Source: Cyanobacteria bacterium SBLK
GTDB lineage: Bacteria > Cyanobacteriota > Cyanobacteriia > Cyanobacteriales > Spirulinaceae
NCBI GenBank assembly: GCA_017746715.1
Contig: JAGHZQ010000065.1
Coordinates: 124,001-188,000, forward strand
Direction: 5' to 3'
DNA length: 64,000 nucleotides
Under the pieces are notes generated by a model. The model saw nothing but the letters and a program-made list of their open reading frames with translations, had not been told where the DNA came from and ran no database searches. The position numbers and the translations under genes were made by a program. The stretch's first letter is position 1; every line of letters starts with the position of its first letter. This document shows positions 35,376 through 43,271 of the stretch, piece after piece.

Positions 35376-36626
35376 ATGCAACGCCAATATTGGGACTGGT
35401 TTAAAAACGGTTTGCTTTTCGGACTGATTGCCAGTGTGGCGATCGCCTTCTTGAATGTGCCGATTTCTCCGCGTTCCCTCCCCGAGGACGCGGGAGAAAC
35501 TCGCGGCGTTTGGCTGACGAATGTCAATAGCGGCGTACTCTTTGTACCTTGGGGAATCCAACGAGCCGTTCATTCCTTAGCGAAACTGCATTTCAATACC
35601 CTATATCCCGTGGTTTGGAACCGGGGCAATACCTTTTTTCCCAGCAAGATCGCCACGGAAGCGACAGGACGCGATCGCGAACCTTTTTTCCAACTCATGC
35701 ACCCGAATACTGATGTGCTGCAAGAAATCCTCGACGAAGCACATCGACAAGGGCTGAAGGTTATTCCGTGGTTTGAGTATGGCTTAATGACTCCAAAAGG
35801 TTCGGCGTTAGCCAAACAGCATCCCGAGTGGTTAACCCAGAGTCTAGATCGACAGCGAAAAGAATATCGAGATGCTTTTCAGGATAGTGCAGAAACAAAA
35901 AAAACATTTAAATTGCCCAATTTGTTCGCCATCCATCAGGTTTGGTTAAATCCTTTACACCCGGAAGTTAAGGCTTTTATTAAAGGCATTATTTTAGAAG
36001 TCGTTAAAAATTACGATATCGATGGCATTCAAGTTGACGACCACTTTGGAATGCCTGTAGAAATGGGTTACGACGATCTGACAATACAAATTTATAAAGA
36101 AGAACATCAGGGAAAATTACCGCCCAAAGATCCTCATGATGCTCGCTGGATGGGATGGAGAGCCAATAAAATTACCGAATTAATGACGGAAATATATCAA
36201 GAAATCAAAGCCGTAAAACCCGATTGTATTATTTCCCTATCCCCCAACTCTCAAAGTTACGCTTACACTCACTATTTACAAAATTGGCAAGTTTGGGTCG
36301 CTCGAGGCATTATTGACGAACTGATCTTGCAAGTTTATCGGAGCGATCGCGATCGCTTCATCCAAGAACTTTCCCTGCCTCCAGTTCGTTTCGCCAAACA
36401 GCACATTCCCGTTAGCATTGGCATTTTAAGCGGCGTTCTCTCCAAACCCGTCCCCATGCAAACCATTCAAGAACAAGTTCGCATCGTGCGCGATCGCGGT
36501 TTTTCCGGCGTGTCTTTTTTCTACTGGGAAAGTCTTTGGGGTTACATTGCCCCCGAGTCTCCCTATCGCCGCCGTCAAGGGTTTAAAGACTTGTTTTGGC
36601 AAGGAACTCCAGAAAATGAAGGCTAA
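35376..36626 (+). CDS. GH10-like (GHL10) glycosyl hydrolase family protein
   Basis: A 416-residue protein with an N-terminal hydrophobic anchor (FGLIASVAIAFLNV). A TIM-barrel-type domain follows that resembles the GHL10/DUF187 group. Segments are ETRGVWLTNVNSGVLF at the start, FNTLYPVVWNRG, GLKVIPWFEYG, and DGIQVDDHFGMP, whose Asp residues could be catalytic. Members are thought to cut glycans of the cell envelope. It probably works at the outer face of the cytoplasmic membrane. It stands alone, diverging from the DUF2997 operon. Confidence 0.78.
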   Translation: MQRQYWDWFKNGLLFGLIASVAIAFLNVPISPRSLPEDAGETRGVWLTNVNSGVLFVPWGIQRAVHSLAKLHFNTLYPVVWNRGNTFFPSKIATEATGRDREPFFQLMHPNTDVLQEILDEAHRQGLKVIPWFEYGLMTPKGSALAKQHPEWLTQSLDRQRKEYRDAFQDSAETKKTFKLPNLFAIHQVWLNPLHPEVKAFIKGIILEVVKNYDIDGIQVDDHFGMPVEMGYDDLTIQIYKEEHQGKLPPKDPHDARWMGWRANKITELMTEIYQEIKAVKPDCIISLSPNSQSYAYTHYLQNWQVWVARGIIDELILQVYRSDRDRFIQELSLPPVRFAKQHIPVSIGILSGVLSKPVPMQTIQEQVRIVRDRGFSGVSFFYWESLWGYIAPESPYRRRQGFKDLFWQGTPENEG

Positions 36627-36797
36627 TTTTCGTGTTTTAGGGGCGATGGCGGGATCGATGAGGGACAAAGAAGGGCGATCGCAACGATCTCAAGAGGAAC
36701 CATTTCGCTCCCTCAATCCTATACATTTGGCTAATTTAAATTTCTCTTAATGCAGGTTATATTAAGATTATCTTATTACTTCAAGTTACAAGAAGTT

Positions 36798-37388
36798 ATG
36801 AATAATTTGCAAGATAGTCCTTTATGGACTCGCCAAGCTGACTTAGAAGATTGGCCGATGCAAGTTGCCGTTAATAAAATTTTGCGCTATAGCATTCCCA
36901 TCCGCCAAGGTTGGAATATTCATCCTCTTGTCAATCAAACACCGATGGAAATCGAGCATATTTTTCGCGGAATTTACGATTGTGAGTGTTTGACAGTTGC
37001 TTTTATGTCTGGAGCGAATCCCGAACATGAATTGCGAAATTGGGTGGAAGCAATTTTAGGAATGATGGGATTTCCTCTTTTAGCCTTGCAGCAAAATCGG
37101 ACAATTCTTCCCCAATTGTTAGAATGGCAATACCAAGGAAATTGTCCGATTTATGCCGAACGTTTAGCAGTTGATGAAGTTCATCTTTATGAGGGTTTGG
37201 CTCAATTTCCCGATATCCCTTCCGAACTCGCTCGTTTATATATTCTCCTTGCCAGACGAGAGAATTTGGCTTGGAAAGTTGGATTATCTTTTCTTTCTGC
37301 TTGTTTGCCCGGAATGTCAGAGGATTTAATTACATCTAGCGATCGCGTTCGCGGTGGAGCGACATTTAGTCGTTTGCGTTTTTTATAA
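36798..37388 (+). CDS. Uncharacterised protein upstream of the injection-system-type effector
   Basis: About 196 residues from the ATG at 36798 (a leftward reading from 36750 adds 16 unlikely residues). I do not recognise the family. The sequence is mostly helical: TRQADLEDWPMQVAVNKIL, then NQTPMEIEHIFRGIYDCE and LARLYILLARRENLAW. It has neither signal peptide nor membrane segment. It ends 39 bases before the DUF4157/calpain gene on the same strand. A dedicated chaperone or loading partner of that protein is a plausible hypothesis from position only. Confidence 0.55.
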   Translation: MNNLQDSPLWTRQADLEDWPMQVAVNKILRYSIPIRQGWNIHPLVNQTPMEIEHIFRGIYDCECLTVAFMSGANPEHELRNWVEAILGMMGFPLLALQQNRTILPQLLEWQYQGNCPIYAERLAVDEVHLYEGLAQFPDIPSELARLYILLARRENLAWKVGLSFLSACLPGMSEDLITSSDRVRGGATFSRLRFL

Positions 37389-37427
37389 GTTTAAATGTTA
37401 AATTTTATCTATTTTTGAGGTGTTTCC

Positions 37428-40400
37428 ATGAAGTCCCACAAAGCTAAGATTCCGCAAAACAATTGGCAACCTGTAAAAAGTACGGCTCTGTCTAAAAAAG
37501 AAAATAACGCTTTAGGACAATCCTTACCAACAGCCAGCGAATTGCAACACGAATTTGTTAATTTGCCCTCAGATGCAATGATGGGCAATGTTCAAAGTCC
37601 AAACCGCGAAAACCCCCTTCAAACCAAACTGCAACTCGGAGCAGTTGGGGACAAATACGAACAAGAAGCCGATCGCATCGCCCGGCAAGTCGTCGAGAGA
37701 ATTCATAACCCTACAGCCGCGATCGAGCCCCCCGCAAATCTCGATAACAATAATCCCATTCAGCGCCACATTTCTACCTCTTCAGATCGATCTTCATCCA
37801 TTGAATTCGGCGATCGAACCCAGGAAAAAAATATGGCCATTCAGCAGAAAATCTGGCGGCAAGCAACACCAACCAATACATTAGAAGGTGGCACGCTTTC
37901 TTCAGATTTTGAGCAAAATTTAAATAGTGCTAAAAGCGGAGGACAAACTCTCAATTCTAATCTACAGCAGCAAATGGGACGGGCAATGGGAGCAGATTTT
38001 AGCGGTGTGAAAGTGCACGCGGATGCGAGAGCCGATCGCCTGAGCCGTTCGATTCAAGCTCGTGCTTTTACCACTGGAAACAATGTTTTCTTTAAGCAAG
38101 GAGAATATCAACCCAATAGCAAAAGCGGACAAGAATTAATTGCCCATGAACTTACCCATGTCGTTCAACAAAATCAAGGAGTTGCTCGCAGCCCTCTCGT
38201 GCAAAGAGCGATATTTTTACCTTCAAAAAGAGTCTTTGAAATGGATTGGAAAAGACAGGTCGAAAATAATGGCAAGATTAAAAACAATGACAAATTTGAT
38301 AAAGTTATTACAAAACTTGAAGAGTGGAATAACTTTAAGAATGAAAATAATTTTGACTATGCGTTAGAAACCGGGCAAAATGAACAAATTGGTGGAGGAG
38401 GCTTGGCAATCCTTATCGAGTTGAAACTTGCAATAGAAAACTACACGACACAATGGAAGATCAAAACTAAGGGACGACAAACGAGAATTACAAAAATAAA
38501 AGAAATTTTAGGAACAAAAGTCGATAAAAAAATCAAAGAAGTGAAGCCATTAATAACCTCTGCTGAAGAAAAAAATGCGAGGCGCAAAGCGTTTAACCCT
38601 GACTTAGACTGGGGATTTGCCCCTACAGGAACGGAGTTTTATGAATATACGCCTCCAAAAGCACCCCCAGCAGTAGGAGACATCTTGAGTGTGGGCGCTA
38701 AAGTAAAACCAAAACCAAAAAAACCTGACTATACCCTTGGCGCGAAAACAACCTTTGAAAGCGATCAAAAAGTTTTCTATATGAGTCCATTCGATTCCAG
38801 AAAAAAACCCGATCCCGAAAATGAAAAATACTGTATTGTTAAAAACTTGAATAATAGTAAGTCTTATGTTATCGAATATGCCAACATAGATTTTAAACCC
38901 GTAACGGGATTCAAAACAATACCAGATGGTGAGAATGAAATTGGTTATAAACCACTGTTTCCTCTCGATGGCATTTCAGCCGAAGATGTCAAACAAACGA
39001 ACTTAGGAGATTGTTATTTGCAGGCTGCTCTAGCCAGTATTGCTACCAAACAACCCAATCATATCAAAAATATGATTAAGGATAATAATAACGGTACGGT
39101 CTCGGTCGATTTATACGACGTTAATAGCGACGATCCTAAAAATCATAAATTCACAAAGAAAACAATTGTTGTTGAAAAATCAATTCCCAAACAGTCAAAT
39201 GGAAGTTACGCTTACAATAGAGGAGCCTTGTGGGTTCTGATGATCCAGAAAGCTTATGCAAAAGGTGGATTCACAGGCGATCCCAATGCGAAAAAACAAA
39301 AAACTCCAGCACCATCTTATAAAGCAATTTCAGGCGGGTTTGCCGTCTACGCCTTCTGCATTCTTCTGGGTAAAGAATCAGATTTATTTGTCGCCCCGAA
39401 CAAGATCGAAGAATCTTATCAAACCTTCCAAACTGCCGTTCCTTGGGATAAGCATACGCAGGATCGGCACAAAAATGTTAAAAAATACTCATCGGACGAT
39501 TATTCATCCCTAACACTATTGACTAGCATTTTTGGAGATGACGAAAAGGCTCGCAAGCGCATCGATACTTGGATGGTATTCTGCGGTCTCAATAAGTTTG
39601 AGGACAAGATTAACACACTCATTAATTCTAACGAGCAAGGCGTTACGCTAGAAGATATCGAACCCTTATTGCAAAAAGGAACTTTTGCAAAAGAGATCGT
39701 GAACTGGTTTGAGAGCAATCATATCTTCCCTGAAAAGAAAAATGCCCAAAGCGAATCGTCTAGTGTCAAATTTAAAACATCAGTACCTTGGGATAACATA
39801 GCGCTAAGTCAATACAAGTCTGTTAAGAAAAATACACCTAGCGATTATTCTTCCTTGGTGTTACTGATGGAAATTTTTCAAAACGATACGACAAAAATTG
39901 ATGCTTGGATAGAATTTGTTCAGACAGAGAAGATTGAAGAAAAGATCGTTAACGCCCTCAAAGGTCATATTCAGAAAGCGAAAAAGAAAAGCGAAAGTAC
40001 GACAGTAACGCTTGCGGATATTGAAGAATTCTTTAAGGGACAGACATTTACAAAGGATATTATGGCATGGATTAAACAACAAAAAATATTCCCCGGCAAA
40101 TTAGGAACGGGAATCTATTCCAAGGTTCAACTCGAGATGTTCGATAAAATTGATGCCGCATTATCGGCAAATAAACCCGTTACCATGAGTGCAAATATGA
40201 AAATTACTGAGAATGATGAGAAAGCCGAAGGACAGGGGGCTGACGGAGAAGAAAAGTTTGGGGGATTGGCAGGTCGTCACGCTTATTCTGTCCTAGAAAT
40301 CAAAAAAACGAAATCTGCCAATCCAGAAGATGGAGAATCTGGTGAATTCCGTTGGGTGAAAATTCGCAATCCTTGGGGGGAATATAGTCGAAAATATACC

Positions 40401-40523
40401 AATGACGCTGAGGAAGGATTAAAAGGCGGCAAGGATGAAGCCGATACGGGTAAAGGAACTTCTTGGCTCGAACTCAGCGATGCAACGAAATATTTTACGC
40501 TGCTCGGCATTGGCGATAAGTAG
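37428..40523 (+). CDS. DUF4157 (eCIS core domain) protein with calpain-like protease
   Basis: A 1031-residue protein. Residues about 170-260 form a DUF4157/eCIS-core domain with FSGVKVHADARADRLSRSI and the zinc-type HELTH (H240, H244). That domain marks cargo or accessory proteins of extracellular contractile injection systems. The C-terminal part is calpain-like, with C529 in NLGDCYLQAAL, H951 in GRHAYSV and N981 in IRNPWGE. Between Cys and His halves lies a tandem repeat of about 110 residues, at about 664-775 and 780-892. Each repeat has a VPWD motif near the start, DYSSL, and IFP at the end. A lysine-rich stretch lies at about 275-470. It is likely a proteolytic effector. Confidence 0.85.
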   Translation: MKSHKAKIPQNNWQPVKSTALSKKENNALGQSLPTASELQHEFVNLPSDAMMGNVQSPNRENPLQTKLQLGAVGDKYEQEADRIARQVVERIHNPTAAIEPPANLDNNNPIQRHISTSSDRSSSIEFGDRTQEKNMAIQQKIWRQATPTNTLEGGTLSSDFEQNLNSAKSGGQTLNSNLQQQMGRAMGADFSGVKVHADARADRLSRSIQARAFTTGNNVFFKQGEYQPNSKSGQELIAHELTHVVQQNQGVARSPLVQRAIFLPSKRVFEMDWKRQVENNGKIKNNDKFDKVITKLEEWNNFKNENNFDYALETGQNEQIGGGGLAILIELKLAIENYTTQWKIKTKGRQTRITKIKEILGTKVDKKIKEVKPLITSAEEKNARRKAFNPDLDWGFAPTGTEFYEYTPPKAPPAVGDILSVGAKVKPKPKKPDYTLGAKTTFESDQKVFYMSPFDSRKKPDPENEKYCIVKNLNNSKSYVIEYANIDFKPVTGFKTIPDGENEIGYKPLFPLDGISAEDVKQTNLGDCYLQAALASIATKQPNHIKNMIKDNNNGTVSVDLYDVNSDDPKNHKFTKKTIVVEKSIPKQSNGSYAYNRGALWVLMIQKAYAKGGFTGDPNAKKQKTPAPSYKAISGGFAVYAFCILLGKESDLFVAPNKIEESYQTFQTAVPWDKHTQDRHKNVKKYSSDDYSSLTLLTSIFGDDEKARKRIDTWMVFCGLNKFEDKINTLINSNEQGVTLEDIEPLLQKGTFAKEIVNWFESNHIFPEKKNAQSESSSVKFKTSVPWDNIALSQYKSVKKNTPSDYSSLVLLMEIFQNDTTKIDAWIEFVQTEKIEEKIVNALKGHIQKAKKKSESTTVTLADIEEFFKGQTFTKDIMAWIKQQKIFPGKLGTGIYSKVQLEMFDKIDAALSANKPVTMSANMKITENDEKAEGQGADGEEKFGGLAGRHAYSVLEIKKTKSANPEDGESGEFRWVKIRNPWGEYSRKYTNDAEEGLKGGKDEADTGKGTSWLELSDATKYFTLLGIGDK

Positions 40524-40598
40524 TGATTGACTGGTTGGTTTTGAGGCAATTTGCTGATTTTAAAAATCGTTTGTCGTTCCCAGAGGTCGTTTTTGGAA

Positions 40599-41024
40599 AT
40601 GTTTGAGTTCCTTATCTTGTTTTCTATCGCGTTGGGGATTCTCCTGTTCGCGAAACCTGCTTTTGCAGCTTTACCTCCTCTCTCGCAGGAAGAATTAGCA
40701 GCGCAAACTAACTGTATTGTTATCGGCACGGTTAACCATATCTCCGATCGCGAGATTGAGGTCGAATTGGGTACGGATATTTATTACACTGCAACTGTGG
40801 CGATCGAAACGATTGAGAAACCTTCCCCAACTTATGAATTAAAAGTGGGGGCAGAAATTAAGGTAAATTATTGGCAAATTGGAGAACGTCCTCTCGGTTG
40901 GACGGGACCGGGGGGACAATATGCTCATTTGCATTTGAACCAAAAATATCGACTATTTTTGATTGGAGCAAGCGAAGATAATTTTGCCTTGTTAGAACCC
41001 AATGGTTGCGAACGGATTGATTAG
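40599..41024 (+). CDS. Small exported protein of unknown function
   Basis: About 141 residues from the ATG at 40599. The N-terminus MFEFLILFSIALGILLFAKPAFA is a signal peptide with an AFA cleavage site. The mature part has NCIVIGTVNHISDREIEVE, and GPGGQYAHLHLNQKYRLFL, a beta-rich pattern. It keeps two cysteines, one at each end (TNCIV and NGCERID), that could form a disulfide. It lies between the DUF4157/calpain gene and the AAA+ gene on the same strand. A connection to either is not shown. Confidence 0.65.
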   Translation: MFEFLILFSIALGILLFAKPAFAALPPLSQEELAAQTNCIVIGTVNHISDREIEVELGTDIYYTATVAIETIEKPSPTYELKVGAEIKVNYWQIGERPLGWTGPGGQYAHLHLNQKYRLFLIGASEDNFALLEPNGCERID

Positions 41025-41103
41025 CGCATTCGTTTGACAACAAAAATAGAAAAGTTTGACCGATTCACGCCCCTAAAATTACTTTAGCGAAAGTATAATT
41101 GAT

Positions 41104-43008
41104 ATGGCTCAAGAATCTACCAAAGAACTCGAAATATTGTATAGGGCGATCGCGCAAATCCGATCCCGCCTCGAGAGTTCCAGCGAAAATCGACAAGTCA
41201 GCGCCATAGAAACTGAAAATTTCCCCCCCTCCTTGATGCGACTGCGCGATCGCTTCGATCTGTCCCCCTTCGAGGCAGAAATTTTACTCTTGTGTGCGGC
41301 AATGGAACTCGATCCCCAATTTCCTCAATTATGCGCTGAAGCCTCGAATAATCCCCAAGCCAACTATCCCACCTTTGCCCTTGCCCTTTCTCTATTTTCC
41401 GATGCCGAATGGGGAGTTCTTGCCGTCGAAAATCCCTTGCAATCTTGGCAATTGGTGCAAATTACTTCCCATCCCGTCATCACTCAAGCACGCCTTTCCC
41501 TCGATCGCCGCATTTTCAGCTATCTCCTCAATATTCCCGATCGCGATGGCAAACTCAAAGGCTGGATGTATCCCGTTGCAGAAAAACCGATACCCCTTCC
41601 CCCTTCCTACGAAGCGATTGCCGCAGACGCGATCGAAACGTGGTCGATGGCGATGGAACGCCTGCCGATCTTGCAATTGTGCGGCAGCGATACCGACAGT
41701 CAGTTAAATATTGCCAAAAACATCTGCCATCGCCTCGGTTTCAACCTCTACAGTCTCGAAGCCGCCATTTTACCCGTCCATCCAGGGGAACTCGAACAAC
41801 TGCAACATCGCTGGCAGCGAGAAGCCATTCTCGGGAATAATGTTTTATGGATTGATGGCGATCTTGCCTTTTCTTCGGAACGCCGCTTTTCTCTCGGGCG
41901 TTTTCTTACCAACCTAAAAACTCCCATTATTCTCAGCAGTCGCGATCGCCACTACTTTCCCCATTGTCCCATCATTTCTTGGGACATTTCCCCCCTCTCC
42001 CATGCCGAAAGACAACACTTATGGGAAAGCCATCTCGGAGAAATTGCCGCAGAACTCAACGGACACCTCGATCCGCTTATTGCTCAATTCAATCTCAACC
42101 CGCGTACCATTCAAGCGGCATCTGCATCTATACAAAGCGAGAGGGACAACATCCCCGAACGCCTCTGGACGTTTTGCCGTCAGCAAGCGCGCCCTCATTT
42201 GGAACGCCTCGCCCAACGCATCGAAACAACTGCGACTTGGGACGATTTGGTATTGCCGACCAAAGAGACGGCTATTTTGCGCGATTTAGCCACACAAGTC
42301 AAACAACGAACCACCGTTTACGAACGATGGGGTTTTGCCCGCAAAAGCAAGCGCGGTTTGGGGATTAGCGTCCTCTTTGCCGGAGCGAGCGGAACAGGGA
42401 AAACCATGGCAGCAGAAGTATTAGCACGAGAATTCAACCTCGATCTCTATCGCATCGATCTCAGTGCTGTCACCAGTAAATATATTGGCGAAACCGAGAA
42501 AAATTTGGCGCAAATCTTTGATGCTGCCGAAACGGGAGGTACGGTTTTGCTTTTTGATGAAGCCGATGCTCTCTTTGGCAAGCGCACCCAAGTCAAAGAT
42601 AGCCGCGATCGCCATGCCAATATCGAGGTGAGCTATCTCCTGCAACGGATGGAAGCCTATCAGGGTTTGGCAATTCTGACCACCAATTTAAGAGATACCC
42701 TCGACCAAGCCTTTCTGCGTCGCCTGCGTTTTATTATTAACTTTCCCTTCCCCAAAGCCAACGCCAGAAGTGAAATTTGGCAGCGCATTTTTCCAGAACA
42801 AACCCCTACTCAAGCCCTCAATTTTTGCAGGTTGGGACAGTTAGATGTCGCTGGGGGCAATATCCGCGCGATCGCTCTCAATGCTGCCTTTATTGCTGCC
42901 GAAGCCCGAGAACCCGTGATGATGAGCCATATCTTACAAGCAACGCGATCGGAATATCTCAAGATCGGGCGCAGTTTGACCAGTGTAGAAACTCAAGGAT
43001 GGGTCTGA
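41104..43008 (+). CDS. AAA+ ATPase of contractile-injection-system type
   Basis: A 634-residue AAA+ protein. The C-terminal ATPase domain has Walker A GASGTGKT (near residue 426), Walker B VLLFDEADALF (near 481), sensor-1 LAILTTNLRDTL and arginine-finger-type LRRLRFIINFPFP. The N-terminal 390 residues (RLRDRFDLSPFEAEILLLCAAMELD) match the long N-terminal region of ATPases found next to eCIS genes (Afp15-like). Those proteins act in assembly or cargo handling. Here no tube, sheath or baseplate genes lie within the window, so this would be an accessory locus. It is encoded 80 bases after the small exported protein. Confidence 0.85.
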   Translation: MAQESTKELEILYRAIAQIRSRLESSSENRQVSAIETENFPPSLMRLRDRFDLSPFEAEILLLCAAMELDPQFPQLCAEASNNPQANYPTFALALSLFSDAEWGVLAVENPLQSWQLVQITSHPVITQARLSLDRRIFSYLLNIPDRDGKLKGWMYPVAEKPIPLPPSYEAIAADAIETWSMAMERLPILQLCGSDTDSQLNIAKNICHRLGFNLYSLEAAILPVHPGELEQLQHRWQREAILGNNVLWIDGDLAFSSERRFSLGRFLTNLKTPIILSSRDRHYFPHCPIISWDISPLSHAERQHLWESHLGEIAAELNGHLDPLIAQFNLNPRTIQAASASIQSERDNIPERLWTFCRQQARPHLERLAQRIETTATWDDLVLPTKETAILRDLATQVKQRTTVYERWGFARKSKRGLGISVLFAGASGTGKTMAAEVLAREFNLDLYRIDLSAVTSKYIGETEKNLAQIFDAAETGGTVLLFDEADALFGKRTQVKDSRDRHANIEVSYLLQRMEAYQGLAILTTNLRDTLDQAFLRRLRFIINFPFPKANARSEIWQRIFPEQTPTQALNFCRLGQLDVAGGNIRAIALNAAFIAAEAREPVMMSHILQATRSEYLKIGRSLTSVETQGWV

Positions 43009-43061
43009 CTGAACGCACGTTAAGTTTAAATACGCAAAGTAAATATACAAAAACTTCGATT

Positions 43062-43090
43062 TGCTCGGGCCTCAAGGCCCGAGCAAATTG
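43062..43090 (+). terminator. Hairpin terminator after the AAA+ gene
   Basis: A perfect ten-base-pair stem TGCTCGGGCC-TCAA-GGCCCGAGCA lies 54 bases after the AAA+ stop. Only a weak T-run follows some way on (GGCTTTTGG), so termination may not be strong. Confidence 0.6.
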
Positions 43091-43271
43091 GCTTTTGGCG
43101 ATCGCCACAGGTTTGACGTGCGTAATCCTAGCAAATTTTGTTCTCTGGTGCGAACGACAAACAAAAAAGTCCGCATATATACCTTTTTTAGTGACTTTCA
43201 CAAGTTCTTCACATCTCATTGTTAAATTGAGATTAATTGAAATTCTTACTCACATCCACTAGAAAAGCAAA

